From Variovorax sp. PAMC 28711 (GTDB taxonomy: Bacteria; Pseudomonadota; Gammaproteobacteria; Burkholderiales; Burkholderiaceae_C), in the NCBI RefSeq assembly GCF_001577265.1, contig NZ_CP014517.1, positions 4,190,501 to 4,254,500 on the forward strand: a stretch of 64,000 bases of DNA, read 5' to 3'. Shown in pieces: positions 32,260 through 41,771 of this stretch. The translations under genes were made by a program, and so were the position numbers. A model generated the notes under the pieces. The model searched no databases. It had not been told where the DNA came from and was given only the letters and a program-made list of their open reading frames with translations. The first letter of the stretch is position 1; each line of letters starts with the position of its first letter.

Positions 32260-34068
32260 ATGACCGAACCCGTTTCCTGGCGTGCAGACGGCGTTCCGCA
32301 GAGCGCGCGCTTCGACGACATCTATCACACCGAAACCGGCGCGCTCGCGCAGTCGCGGCATGTGTTTCTCGGCGGCTGCGACCTGCCCGAGGCGTGGGCG
32401 AATCGGCCGCAATGGCTGATTCTCGAAACCGGATTCGGTCTCGGCCTCAGTTTCCTGACAACCTGGCAAGCCTGGCGCGATGACCCGGAGCGCCCACGGC
32501 TGCTGCATTTCGTCTCCATCGAAGCCCATCCGGTCGGGGCCGACGACCTCATGCGCGGCGCGGCGGCTTACCCCGAACTCGTGGGGCTGGCCGAAGCGCT
32601 GGCCGCGCAGTGGCACGGACTGCTGCCGGGCTTTCACCGCCTCGCCTTCGACGAAGGGCGCGTGCTGCTCACGCTGTGCGTCGGCGATGTGCAGCCCATG
32701 CTGCGCGCCCAGCGCTTCGAGGCCGACAGCATTTTTCTCGACGGCTTCAGCCCGCAGTGCAACCCCGACATGTGGTCGCCCGAAACGCTCAAGGCGGTTT
32801 CGCGCTTCGCCCGGGTCGGCACCGGCATCGCGACCTGGACCATCGCGCGCGCGGTGCGCGATGCCTTGGCGCAGAACGGTTTCAAGGTCGAAAAACGCCA
32901 GGGCCTGCCGCCCAAGCGCGATTGCCTTCGCGGCGTGTTCGCGCCCGAATGGACGGTTCGGCGGCGCGGTGCGCTGCCGGAACGTATCGACATGCCGGGC
33001 CACTGCGCGGTGATCGGCGCGGGGCTGGCCGGTGCTGCGGTGGCCGCGAGCCTGTCGCGCCGCGGCTGGCGCGTGACGGTGCTTGACGCCGCCGACCACG
33101 CGGCGGCGGGCGCTTCCGCCTTGCCGGTCGGCATGCTCGCGCCCCACGTGTCGCCGGACGACGCGCTGCTCTCGCGCCTCACGCGGGCAGGCGTGCGCGC
33201 CACCTGGACCGAACTGGCGCGGTTGCTCGAACACGGCACCGACTGGGCTGCCACCGGCGTGCTGGAGCGCCGTTCCGATGGCGATGTGCGGGTGCCCGCG
33301 GGCTGGCAGGCCGACGGCCCCAACGAATCGTTCCCGGCGGACGCGACCTCGCTCCGGCACGCGCGCGCGGCGTGGGTGCGGCCCCGCGCGCTGGTCGGCG
33401 CCTGGCTGCGCGAGCCGGGCATCGATGTGCGCCATGGCGCACAGGTGTCGCGCCTCGAACGTGCGGGCGCCGGCTGGCGGCTGGTCGACGCGGCAGGCGC
33501 AATGCTGCTCGACGCCGATCGCGTGGTCATCGCGGGCGGGATCGGCAGCGCGACCCTTGCGACCGCCCTTCCCCTGCAGCCGGTGCGGGGTCAAGTGGAA
33601 TGGGGTCACGCGGCGTCCGGGCTCGCCGCGCTCCCGGCCACGCCAACAAACGGCGATGGCCACCTGATCGCGCGCGTGCCCGATACGAACGGCAGCGCGC
33701 TCTGGCTGACCGGCGCGACCTTCGACCGCGACAGCACCGATCTTGGGCCGCGCGAAGCAGACACCGGCGTGAACCGCGTTCGCCTCGCCCGGCTGCACCC
33801 CGAAGCCGCCGCAGCGCTGGCGACTGCGTTTGAAGGTGGCCGCACGCACACCTGGGTCGGCGTGCGCTGCGCCTCCGCAGATCGCCGGCCGCTGGTCGGC
33901 CCACTCGACGAAACCGCACTGCCCGGCGTCTGGGTCAGCACCGCGATGGGCTCCCGCGGGCTCACCTTCGCCGCCCTGTGTGCAGAACTGCTCGCGGCGC
34001 ACTGGCACGGCGAACCACTGCCGTTGCCAACCACACTTTCGCGATCTTTGGACACACGCCGGCTTTGA
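32260..34068 (+). CDS. mnmC: Bifunctional tRNA 5-methylaminomethyl-2-thiouridine biosynthesis protein
   Basis: 602 residues, two domains. The N-terminal part is an AdoMet methyltransferase (LILETGFGLGLSFLTTW, FLDGFSPQCNPDMWS); from about residue 245 there is a FAD-dependent oxidoreductase (VIGAGLAGAAVAASLSRRG). Together they convert cmnm5U to mnm5U at the wobble position of tRNA. The start ATG lies 5 bp after the dispersed repeat, which appears to supply the upstream context. Confidence 0.95.
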   Translation: MTEPVSWRADGVPQSARFDDIYHTETGALAQSRHVFLGGCDLPEAWANRPQWLILETGFGLGLSFLTTWQAWRDDPERPRLLHFVSIEAHPVGADDLMRGAAAYPELVGLAEALAAQWHGLLPGFHRLAFDEGRVLLTLCVGDVQPMLRAQRFEADSIFLDGFSPQCNPDMWSPETLKAVSRFARVGTGIATWTIARAVRDALAQNGFKVEKRQGLPPKRDCLRGVFAPEWTVRRRGALPERIDMPGHCAVIGAGLAGAAVAASLSRRGWRVTVLDAADHAAAGASALPVGMLAPHVSPDDALLSRLTRAGVRATWTELARLLEHGTDWAATGVLERRSDGDVRVPAGWQADGPNESFPADATSLRHARAAWVRPRALVGAWLREPGIDVRHGAQVSRLERAGAGWRLVDAAGAMLLDADRVVIAGGIGSATLATALPLQPVRGQVEWGHAASGLAALPATPTNGDGHLIARVPDTNGSALWLTGATFDRDSTDLGPREADTGVNRVRLARLHPEAAAALATAFEGGRTHTWVGVRCASADRRPLVGPLDETALPGVWVSTAMGSRGLTFAALCAELLAAHWHGEPLPLPTTLSRSLDTRRL

Positions 34069-34088
34069 CAACGCGGGGAGAATGCCGG

Positions 34089-34991
34089 ATGGCCATCCGC
34101 TACGACATCAAACACACCACGATTTATCGGTACAACGCGCCCGTCACGTTCGGCTTGCACCGCGTGATGTTCCGGCCGCGCGACAGCCACGACCTGCGGG
34201 TGCTGGCCACCGATCTCAAGGTCAGCCCCAACGCGAACATCCGCCTGATCCAGGATCCGCACTCCAATTCGGTCGCGCTGGTGCAGCCGATGGGCGAGGC
34301 GACGGAGTTGAAATTCGTCTGCTCCTTCACCATCGAACAGGTGCCGTCGCGCCTGGACGAGCTCGCGCTGCATCCCGCCGCGGAATTTCTCCCCTTCGCC
34401 TATTCGGTGCCCGACCGGCTCGACCTCGAGCACTACCTGCGTCCGCACCACGACGATCCGCAGGGCGAGCTGATCCGCTGGGCGCACCAGTTTTTGCAGA
34501 CCGATTCGCCGAACAGCACGCGCGATGTGCTGGCCCGCATGAACGCGCACATCGGCAAGAGCCTGACCTACACCGCGCGCGACGAAGAAGGCACCCAGAC
34601 GCCGCTGGAAACGCTGCAACTCGGCAGCGGCAGTTGCCGCGACTACGCGCTGCTCATGATGGAAGCCGCGCGTCGCCTCGGCGTGGCGACGCGCTTCGTG
34701 TCGGGCTACCTGTACGACGCGGCGCTCGACGCGCCCGCCAGCGGCGCCCCGGTCGACAGCGGCGTCACCGGCGCCGGCTCGACGCACGCCTGGATGCACG
34801 CCTACCTGCCGGGTGCCGGCTGGGTCGCCTATGACCCAACCAACAACCTGATGAGCAGCAGCCAGCTCATCCGCGTCGGCGTGGCGCGCGACCCGGCACT
34901 CGCCGCCCCGATCTCCGGCAGCTGGTTCGGTGACGCCGACGCCTACGAAGGCATGACCGCCACCGTGCAGGTTCGGCGCGTTTCATCCTGA
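34089..34991 (+). CDS. Transglutaminase-like cysteine protease family protein
   Basis: 300 residues from the ATG at 34089 (RBS GGGGAG). The N-terminal beta domain (YDIKHTTIYRYNAPVTFG) and catalytic triad are visible: Cys in GSGSCRDYALLMM, His in THAWMHAYLPG and Asp in AYDPTNN. Proteins of this bacterial group are often next to DUF403/alpha-E genes, but none is present here. Cytosolic; the substrate is unknown. Confidence 0.88.
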   Translation: MAIRYDIKHTTIYRYNAPVTFGLHRVMFRPRDSHDLRVLATDLKVSPNANIRLIQDPHSNSVALVQPMGEATELKFVCSFTIEQVPSRLDELALHPAAEFLPFAYSVPDRLDLEHYLRPHHDDPQGELIRWAHQFLQTDSPNSTRDVLARMNAHIGKSLTYTARDEEGTQTPLETLQLGSGSCRDYALLMMEAARRLGVATRFVSGYLYDAALDAPASGAPVDSGVTGAGSTHAWMHAYLPGAGWVAYDPTNNLMSSSQLIRVGVARDPALAAPISGSWFGDADAYEGMTATVQVRRVSS

Positions 34992-35118
34992 GAAGCGGCA
35001 GCGCGTAGGACGGCGCGCCTTCCATTGCTCCATCAGGGAAAGCACCGAAACAAAGGTATTCACGTCCCCCTAGTCTCTGTCCGCCGCGAGGCAATCCTAA
35101 AAATAACGGAGACAAGAC

Positions 35119-36672
35119 ATGGACAAAAGACACCTGCCTCTTCTGGTGGCCGCGACGCTTTCCCTGGCCGCTTGCGGCGGAGGCGGCAACAACAACGGCG
35201 CGTTCTTTCCGATCGCCGCGGCACCCGCTCCCGCACCGACGCCAGCGCCCGCACCACCACCCGCCCCGGCACCTGCACCCGCGCCTGAAGAAACCCGCAT
35301 CCAGGACACCCGGACGTTTACACCGTCGGCGGCCGACGCCTCGGCGACCACCTTCGCCGCGCTGAAGACCGACGCCAGCGACACGGTCGACAACACCACC
35401 ACCAGCCGCTGGTCCGGCGTGCTCGGCGGCGCGCTCTATCACGTCGAGGTGCCGGCCGACTGGAACGGCAAGCTCGTGATGTATGCGCACGGCTACCGCG
35501 GCGAAGGCAGCGTGCTGACCGTCGACGATGCCCCGGGCATGCGCCGCTACCTCATCCAGAACGGCTACGCGTGGGCGGCTTCCAGCTACAGCAAGAATTT
35601 CTACGACGTGCGCGCCGGCGTCGAAGACACCAACGCGCTGGCGCTCGAGTTCAACACGATCGCCGCCGCCAACGGCCGCACCCTGGCCGCGCCGAGCAAG
35701 GTGTACATCACGGGCGTGTCGATGGGCGGGCACATCACGGCCGCCGCCATCGAAGACGAAGCGTTTGCCACTGCGAAAAACAAGATCAAGTACAACGGCG
35801 CCGCGCCGATGTGCGGCGTGCTCGGCGACACGGAGCTGTTCGACTATTTCGCCGGCGCGCAGGTCACGGCGCAGGTGCTGGCCTCGGTGCCGAAATACCC
35901 GTTCGCCAACTTCGGCGACATCTCGGGGCTGGTGACCAGTGCGCTCTTCACGGGCTACCCTTCGAATCCGCTGGTGCCCACCACGCCGACGGGCGTCAAG
36001 TTCCAGAGCGTCGTGAAGAACCTGACCGGCGGGGAACGCCCCATCGCCGGGCAGGGCTACCTGTACGGCGGCACCATCCCGGTCGTGTTCAGCGTGTTCG
36101 GAAGCGACGGCACCGTGAACGGCATCCTGAACAAGAGCGTGGTCGACACCAACCGCTTCAGTTATCTGGTTGATGGCGACGCCAGCACCACGACGACGCT
36201 GAATACGACGTCGCTCAAAATCACGGCGGCGGCCGATGCGAACCGCCTGCGCACCGATGGATTGCGCTGGATTCCGAAGACCAACGGCGAGTTCAAGATC
36301 CCGGTGGTCACGCTCCACACGCTGGGCGATTACTACGTGCCGTTCAGCATGGAACAGATCTACCAGAAGCGTGTTGCGGCCAAGGGCAACACCGACTGGC
36401 TGGTGCAACGCGCCGTGCGCGGTGCGTCGCATTGCGACTTCACGGCCGCGGAGCAGTCGGAGACCCTGGATGCGATGCTGAAATGGGAACAAGGCGGGGC
36501 CAAGCCCGGCGGCGATGACGTGGTGACGCCAGCCACCGTGGCCGCTGCCAGTTACGGCTGCACCTACACCCGGAACACGATCGGCCCGGATGACCAACCG
36601 CTTCCGGACGGCACCGTCGCCAAATTGCGTTATTTGATCGAGCAAACCACAGCTCCCTGCCCAACTCCGTGA
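35119..36672 (+). CDS. Lipoprotein alpha/beta hydrolase
   Basis: 517 residues. Lipobox LAACG at the N-terminus is followed by a (AP)-rich linker, residues about 37-57, likely spanning the periplasm or surface. The catalytic region has an oxyanion loop YAHGYRGEG, nucleophile GVSMGGH and a late His (GASHCDF), with candidate acid in [10 protein letters not shown]. Function could be an esterase or peptidase; the acyl substrate is not known. Confidence 0.8.
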   Translation: MDKRHLPLLVAATLSLAACGGGGNNNGAFFPIAAAPAPAPTPAPAPPPAPAPAPAPEETRIQDTRTFTPSAADASATTFAALKTDASDTVDNTTTSRWSGVLGGALYHVEVPADWNGKLVMYAHGYRGEGSVLTVDDAPGMRRYLIQNGYAWAASSYSKNFYDVRAGVEDTNALALEFNTIAAANGRTLAAPSKVYITGVSMGGHITAAAIEDEAFATAKNKIKYNGAAPMCGVLGDTELFDYFAGAQVTAQVLASVPKYPFANFGDISGLVTSALFTGYPSNPLVPTTPTGVKFQSVVKNLTGGERPIAGQGYLYGGTIPVVFSVFGSDGTVNGILNKSVVDTNRFSYLVDGDASTTTTLNTTSLKITAAADANRLRTDGLRWIPKTNGEFKIPVVTLHTLGDYYVPFSMEQIYQKRVAAKGNTDWLVQRAVRGASHCDFTAAEQSETLDAMLKWEQGGAKPGGDDVVTPATVAAASYGCTYTRNTIGPDDQPLPDGTVAKLRYLIEQTTAPCPTP

Positions 36673-36681
36673 CCCTCAGCC

Positions 36682-37107
36682 TCAGCGCTGCCGCATCGGC
36701 ATCCGATCGATTTCCGCGAACACCGCCGCGAGATCGACCGACGGCCCTTCAGTCATCTTGACGCCGCCGTCCTTGCCGACCAGCAGAAAGGTCGGCGGGC
36801 CGGCGCCGTCGAGCTTGAGGGCCGCCAGCAACGCGCGCGTTTGCGCAGGCCGCAGTGGCACCGCGTTGCGGCGACCATCGCCCGCGGCCACCGTGTAGAG
36901 CACCATCTCGCGGTCGATGAACGCCTCGCGCGTGGCGGTTTGCTTCAGGGCGGCGTCGATCCTGCGCAGCAGCGGATCGTCCTGCGCCGGCACGACCACC
37001 ACGATCGGCCGCGTCTTCCAGCGCTCGGCCACCAGCGGATTGACATCGGCTGCCGCCGGCAGCGCAGCCAGGCCCAGGGCTGCCGCGATCAGGAGTGCGT
37101 GGTTCAT
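36682..37107 (-). CDS. DUF4174-domain periplasmic protein
   Basis: 141 residues from the ATG at 37107 with a signal peptide (ALPAAAD). The segments RPIVVVVPAQDDPLL, FIDREMVLYTV and FLLVGKDGGVKM fit the DUF4174 family, a thioredoxin-like fold lacking the CxxC pair. It is convergent with the upstream lipoprotein gene (9-bp gap) and divergent from the extensin-like gene. Function unknown. Confidence 0.8.
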   Translation of the reverse strand: MNHALLIAAALGLAALPAAADVNPLVAERWKTRPIVVVVPAQDDPLLRRIDAALKQTATREAFIDREMVLYTVAAGDGRRNAVPLRPAQTRALLAALKLDGAGPPTFLLVGKDGGVKMTEGPSVDLAAVFAEIDRMPMRQR

Positions 37108-37194
37108 GCGGTCGATGATCGTCCGAACCTCCGACCCCCGCGTCGGTCGAATGCCGACGACATCGCCGGACACACGCGTCAAAGCTCGCTTCTC

Positions 37195-37935
37195 ATGAAA
37201 TTCACTCTCGCACGCGGCATCGGGTGGAGCCTGGCCCTTGCCGCCGCTGCACTCGCCTTCGGGCTCTACAGCGGCGCCATCGTGGTGCCCGCGCGCTACG
37301 ACCCGTGGGCGCCGCTCGACGTGACCGCGCCGCCCGATGCGCTCACCGGCTTCAAGCTGTCTCGCGCCCAAACAGACCCGGCCCGTTGCAAGGCAGCCCT
37401 TGCGCAAACCGGCATGCAATACGACGCGGTGCCGGACCGAACGACCGGCCCCGGATGCGGCTTCGACAACGCAGTTCGGCTGCGCCAGGCCGGCGTGCGA
37501 TTCGGGGCGCCGCTGACCCTGAGCTGCCCGATGGCGCTCTCCTTCGCCATGTGGGAGCGACACGCCTTGCAACGGGCTGCTGCCGAGCGCTTCGGGCAGC
37601 CGGTGGCCGCCATTGAGCACCTCGGCAGCTACGCGTGCCGCAACATCAACCGCGGCGAAGGCGCAACGCCCGGCGCCTCGCGCAGCCGCCACGCCACGGC
37701 CAATGCACTCGATGTCTCCGGCCTGACGCTGCGCGATGGCCGGCGCTTCTCGGTGCAGAAGAACTGGGCTGCCGCCAACGAAAACAGCGCCGCGCCCGAT
37801 GAGGGCGCGGCGCTGCTGCGCGATGCGCATCGCGGAGCCTGTCGCTATTTCGACGGCGTGCTCGGCCCCGACTACAACGCGGTGCACCGCGACCATTTCC
37901 ATCTCGAGACGGGCGGCTTCTCGATGTGCCGCTAG
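37195..37935 (+). CDS. Extensin-like C-terminal domain protein
   Basis: 246 residues from the ATG at 37195. An N-terminal membrane/signal segment is followed by the extensin-like C-terminal domain: LGSYACRNINRGEG, SRHATANALDVSGL and the HxH ending VHRDHFHLE, with conserved cysteines. The domain resembles zinc-dependent cell-wall peptidases of the MEPS/VanY type, so a role in peptidoglycan is likely. Converges with the histidine kinase gene. Confidence 0.85.
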   Translation: MKFTLARGIGWSLALAAAALAFGLYSGAIVVPARYDPWAPLDVTAPPDALTGFKLSRAQTDPARCKAALAQTGMQYDAVPDRTTGPGCGFDNAVRLRQAGVRFGAPLTLSCPMALSFAMWERHALQRAAAERFGQPVAAIEHLGSYACRNINRGEGATPGASRSRHATANALDVSGLTLRDGRRFSVQKNWAAANENSAAPDEGAALLRDAHRGACRYFDGVLGPDYNAVHRDHFHLETGGFSMCR

Positions 37936-37948
37936 CCAGCGTCGGCCT

Positions 37949-39427
37949 TCAGGCGCTCGCCAGCTGGAACCGGAACACCGCGCCCTTCTCGGCCTGTTGC
38001 ACCAAGCGAATGTCGCTGCCGTGCAGCTGCAGGATGCGCTGCACGATGACCAACCCGAGTCCGCCGCCCGAACCGTCGCCCCGGCCACCGCTCATGAACG
38101 CGGGCCGCGTGAACAAACCCTTGCGCAGCTCGTTCGGGATGCCCGGCCCGGTGTCGCTGATCTGCACCTGCACGCCGGCCTCGGCCGCACGCAACTGCAC
38201 TTCGATGCGGCCGCCCGACGGCGTGTGGCGGATCGCGTTGTCGAGCAGGTTGGTCAGCACGCGTTCGATCATGCCGAGATCGGCGCTCACGACGGGCAGG
38301 CCGGGCGCGATGTCGGGCGTGAGTCGCTGCTGGCGCGCCTCGGCGGCCAGCTCGAATTTCTGGAACACGTCCTGCACCAGGTCGGCCAGCGCGAAGCTTT
38401 CCTTCTCGGGCCTGACCACCCCGTATTCGAGCCGCGCCAGCTCGAACAGCTCCTGCGCGAGACGGCCGACCTTGCGGCTCTGGCCGAGCGCGATGTCCAG
38501 GTAGCGCCGGCGCTCGGCCTCGTCGAGCGTGCCGGACTTGATGAGCAGCGTTTCGAGATACCCGTGCAGCGAGGTGAGCGGCGTGCGCAGGTCGTGCGAG
38601 ATATTGGCGAAGAGTTCGCGGCGCTGCTGGTCCTGCAGCGTGAGTTCGCGCCACTGCTCGGTGATGCGCTGCGTCATTCGCGCGAAGGCGTCCCCGAGCA
38701 GCGCGATCTCGCCGCCGCTGCGCGCCAGGCGCTCGAAGGTCGGCGCTTCGCGCGCGAGCGCCTCGATGCCGTCGGTCTCGAATCGCCGGACCGCCGCCGT
38801 CAGTTCGCGCAACGGCCGGGTGATGAGCCAAAACGCCGACAAGCCTGCCAGCAAGCCGAGCAAGGCCACCAGCGCCATCGACCACAGCGTGGTGCGCAGC
38901 ACGTTGTCGGCCGACACGTTCGCGGCCAGCGCGTCGTGCGCTTCGCCTTGCAGCACGACGTAGACGTAGCCGGCGTCCTGGCCATCGACCTGCAGCGGCG
39001 CCGCATCGAACACCTTGCGCGTGCCGGTGCCGCGCGGATCGTCGCCCACGATGGGCAAGCGCTCGCCGGCCAGCAGGCGCCGGATCGGCGCGGTGTCGAC
39101 CCGTTCGCGCTTGAGGCGACCGGGCGGCGCGTCCTGCGCCACCACGCGGCCGTCGGGTGCCAGCAGGTAGACCTCGACGCTCGGGTTCACGTCCATCAGC
39201 TTGCCGAACAGCGCGCGCACCGCGTCCTGGTTGAGGCCGCCGCGCGCCATGAGCTCGGCGCTGCCAGCGATGCGCGCCGCGAGCCCGCCCGACAAGCGCT
39301 GGACCACCTCCTGCTCGTACTGCCCGCTCGATCGCATCTGCAGCCACGCCGACGCGCCGCAGCAAGCGAGCAGCAGCAAGGCGAACACGATCGACAACTT
39401 GCGCGACAGCGTGGCGCCGGCCGTCAT
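37949..39427 (-). CDS. Sensor histidine kinase
   Basis: 492 residues from the ATG at 39427. Two membrane helices (about 11-28 and 178-198) flank a periplasmic sensor domain; a HAMP-like region follows, then H-box ISHDLRTPLTSLHG, N-box LTNLLDNAIRHTP and G-boxes DTGPGIP and GGGLGLVIVQ. It overlaps the response-regulator gene by 4 bp (ATGA). The divergent molybdoenzyme and methionine-sulfoxide genes suggest it senses envelope oxidation or a related stress. Confidence 0.9.
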   Translation of the reverse strand: MTAGATLSRKLSIVFALLLLACCGASAWLQMRSSGQYEQEVVQRLSGGLAARIAGSAELMARGGLNQDAVRALFGKLMDVNPSVEVYLLAPDGRVVAQDAPPGRLKRERVDTAPIRRLLAGERLPIVGDDPRGTGTRKVFDAAPLQVDGQDAGYVYVVLQGEAHDALAANVSADNVLRTTLWSMALVALLGLLAGLSAFWLITRPLRELTAAVRRFETDGIEALAREAPTFERLARSGGEIALLGDAFARMTQRITEQWRELTLQDQQRRELFANISHDLRTPLTSLHGYLETLLIKSGTLDEAERRRYLDIALGQSRKVGRLAQELFELARLEYGVVRPEKESFALADLVQDVFQKFELAAEARQQRLTPDIAPGLPVVSADLGMIERVLTNLLDNAIRHTPSGGRIEVQLRAAEAGVQVQISDTGPGIPNELRKGLFTRPAFMSGGRGDGSGGGLGLVIVQRILQLHGSDIRLVQQAEKGAVFRFQLASA

Positions 39428-40149
39428 GCGTGGCCCTCCGCCGTCGCCGGCGCGGCCAGCTTGTAGCCGCGGCCCCACACGGTGAGGATGCGTCGCGGGT
39501 CGGCCGGATCGGTCTCGACCTTGGTGCGCAAACGGTTGATGTGCGTGTTGACCGTGTGCTCGTAGCCGTCGTGCTGGTAGCCCCAGACCTGGTTGAGCAG
39601 ATCGAGCCGCGAGAACACCTTGCCCGGATGGCGCGCGAAGAAATACAGCAGATCGAACTCGCGCGGCGTCAGTTCGATGGCCTTGCCACCGACGCGCACT
39701 TCACGCGCCATCGGGTCGATCTGCAGGCCGGCGAGATCGAGGCTGCCCGCGTCGAGCCGCGCGTTGCGTACCATCGCATCGGTGCGGCGCAGCAGTGCCT
39801 TGACGCGCGCGACCAGCTCTAGCACCGAAAAGGGTTTGGCGAGGTAATCGTCGGCACCGAGCTCGAGGCCCAGGATGCGGTGAACCTCGCTCGACCGCGC
39901 GCTGGTGATGATGATCGGCGTGTAGCGCGTCATGGCACGGGCGCGGCGGCAGATTTCCAGTCCGTCGATGCCCGGCAGCATGAGGTCGAGGATCAGCGCG
40001 TCCCAGCTGCCGCGCTCCAGCGCACGCATGCCGGCATGGCCGTCAGCGGCGTGCTCGACGGCATAGCCTTCGTCGCGCAAATGCATGCGCAGCAGTTCGG
40101 CGATGTGGGCGTCGTCCTCGACGATCAGTACGCGCTTGGGGGTGTCCAT
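39424..40149 (-). CDS. OmpR-family response regulator
   Basis: 241 residues. Receiver domain with acidic pocket VEDDAHIAE, phosphoacceptor in LILDLMLPGIDG and Lys in AKPFSVLELVARV; the C-terminal winged helix is the OmpR/PhoB kind (ELTPREFDLLYFFARHPGKV). It lies 96 bp from the divergent cytochrome b gene and likely controls both directions. Confidence 0.93.
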   Translation of the reverse strand: MDTPKRVLIVEDDAHIAELLRMHLRDEGYAVEHAADGHAGMRALERGSWDALILDLMLPGIDGLEICRRARAMTRYTPIIITSARSSEVHRILGLELGADDYLAKPFSVLELVARVKALLRRTDAMVRNARLDAGSLDLAGLQIDPMAREVRVGGKAIELTPREFDLLYFFARHPGKVFSRLDLLNQVWGYQHDGYEHTVNTHINRLRTKVETDPADPRRILTVWGRGYKLAAPATAEGHA

Positions 40150-40151
40150 GC

Positions 40152-40168
40152 CGCGATTGTCCCGCGAT
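40152..40168. promoter_or_regulatory. Direct repeat CGCGAT with 11-bp spacing (candidate OmpR-type half-sites)
   Basis: CGCGAT occurs twice with 11 bp between equivalent positions (40152-40157, 40163-40168), the spacing that OmpR-family dimers favour. It lies immediately upstream of the regulator start, so it would suit autoregulation, but two 6-mers in GC-rich DNA can arise by chance. Confidence 0.3.
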
Positions 40169-40183
40169 ACAGGCGCTGGAGTT

Positions 40184-40210
40184 ATCACGATTCTTTGAAC
40201 TTTGCGTGAT
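40184..40210. promoter_or_regulatory. ATCACG-N15-CGTGAT dyad in the divergent promoter region
   Basis: A perfect 6-bp inverted repeat in an AT-richer patch between the response regulator and cytochrome b genes. It could be a regulator or sigma-factor site; function is inferred only from position. Confidence 0.35.
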
Positions 40211-40245
40211 GAATCCGGGAGCGGGCCGGCAGAAGAATCCGCTCC

Positions 40246-40896
40246 ATGAACAGCGCCGCACCCTCCGCCACGACGCCCCTGCGCAGCACGCCGATTCATC
40301 CGGCATGGATGCGCACCACCCATTGGCTCAATGCGCTGGCGGTGCTGGTGCTGGTCACCAGCGGATGGCGCATCTACAACGCGGCGCCCTTCTTTCCGCT
40401 TGCGATTCCCGGCGCGATCACGCTGGGCGGCTGGCTCGGCGGCGCGCTGCAGTGGCACTTCGCGGCGATGTGGCTGCTCGGCTTCAACGGCATCGTCTAC
40501 CTGGTGCTCAACGTGACGAGCGGGCGTCTCGCACGCAAGTTCTTTCCGGTGTCGCCAGGGGCCGTGTGGCACGACGCGCTCGCCGCGCTTAGGGGCACGC
40601 TGTCGCACGCCGACCCGCGCCGCTACAACAGTGTGCAGAAGCTTGCCTACCTGTTCGTGATGCTCGACCTGACGCTGCTGGTGCTGTCGGGCCTGGTGCT
40701 CTTCAAATCGGTGCAGTTTCCGTTGCTGCGCGAACTGATGGGTGGCTATGAGTCTGCGCGCCGCGTTCATTTCTTCGCGATGGTCGGCATCGTCGGTTTC
40801 GTGGCCGTCCACCTCGTGATGGTGGCGCTGGTCCCCCGCACGCTGCTGACCATGGTCCGCGGCGGCCGCGCCACCGATGCATCGGAAGCCTCATGA
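40246..40896 (+). CDS. Cytochrome b membrane subunit for the MsrP-like molybdoenzyme
   Basis: 216 residues with four main hydrophobic helices and His residues in helices (TTHWLNALAV, QWHFAAMWLL, VHFFAMVGIVGFVAVHL) suited to bind two b hemes. It resembles the cytochrome b561-like partners of YedY/MsrP-type enzymes. It would pass quinol electrons to the periplasmic molybdoenzyme encoded next, with which it overlaps by 4 bp. Confidence 0.85.
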   Translation: MNSAAPSATTPLRSTPIHPAWMRTTHWLNALAVLVLVTSGWRIYNAAPFFPLAIPGAITLGGWLGGALQWHFAAMWLLGFNGIVYLVLNVTSGRLARKFFPVSPGAVWHDALAALRGTLSHADPRRYNSVQKLAYLFVMLDLTLLVLSGLVLFKSVQFPLLRELMGGYESARRVHFFAMVGIVGFVAVHLVMVALVPRTLLTMVRGGRATDASEAS

Positions 40897-41684
40897 AAAT
40901 TTTCAAAGCACCCACCGTGACGGGCATCGACGGCGACGCGGTCGTGCGCGAAGCCCGCTCGCTCATCGCGAGGCAGCTCGACCAGCCCGCGCGGCGCGCC
41001 TTCATGCAACGCACGCTCACGCTCGGCGGCCTGTCCTTGCTCACCGGCTGCAGCATCACCGACCGGCCGCAAGTCGATGCCGCGCTGACACGCATCTCGC
41101 GCCTCAACGACGAGGTGCAGGGTTGGCTGTTCGACCCGAACCGCATGGCGCCGACGTACCCGGATTCGATGATCACGCGCCCGTTCCCGTTCAATGCCTA
41201 TTACGGCGAGGACGAGATCCGCGAAGTCGACGAGGCCAGCTACCGGCTGGAGGTGACTGGCATGGTCGCCGACAAGAAGAGATGGACCCTGCCCGAGCTG
41301 CGCGCCATGCCGCAGGAAGACCAGGTGACACGCCATATCTGCGTGGAAGGCTGGAGCGCCATCGGCAAGTGGGGCGGCGTGCGCTTCGCCGATTTTCTCC
41401 AGCGCATCGGCGCCGACACGACCGCGAAGTACGTCGGCTTCAAGTGCGCCGACGACTACTTCACCAGCATCGACATGCCGACCGCGCTGCATGCGCAGAC
41501 GCTGCTCGCGCTGACGTACGACGGCCAGCCGCTGCCGCCGAAATACGGCTTCCCGATGAAGCTGCGCATGCCGACCAAGCTTGGCTACAAGAACCCCAAG
41601 CACATCCAGGCGATCTTCGTCACCAACACCTACACAGGCGGCTACTGGGAAGACCAGGGCTACAACTGGTTCGGAGGCAGTTGA
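40893..41684 (+). CDS. MsrP/YedY-like molybdopterin oxidoreductase
   Basis: 263 residues, sulfite-oxidase fold. The molybdenum-ligand Cys is in RHICVEGWSAIGKWGG. GYWEDQGYNWFGG closes the protein, as in cytochrome-linked relatives. An arginine-rich stretch RRAFMQRTLTLGGLSLLTGC around residue 30 looks like a Tat signal with lipobox-like Cys, so export after cofactor loading is expected. MsrP reduces methionine sulfoxide in periplasmic proteins; the homologous YedY1 repairs a Met-rich peptide oxidised by hypochlorite. The substrate here is inferred from neighbours. Confidence 0.85.
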   Translation: MKIFKAPTVTGIDGDAVVREARSLIARQLDQPARRAFMQRTLTLGGLSLLTGCSITDRPQVDAALTRISRLNDEVQGWLFDPNRMAPTYPDSMITRPFPFNAYYGEDEIREVDEASYRLEVTGMVADKKRWTLPELRAMPQEDQVTRHICVEGWSAIGKWGGVRFADFLQRIGADTTAKYVGFKCADDYFTSIDMPTALHAQTLLALTYDGQPLPPKYGFPMKLRMPTKLGYKNPKHIQAIFVTNTYTGGYWEDQGYNWFGGS

Positions 41685-41771
41685 GCCGACAAGGCCCGAC
41701 TGCCGACGAAAAGCGCGAGGCCGTGTTCATCCGAACCGAGCCGATTTGAAAACCCAACTGAAGGACTTCAC

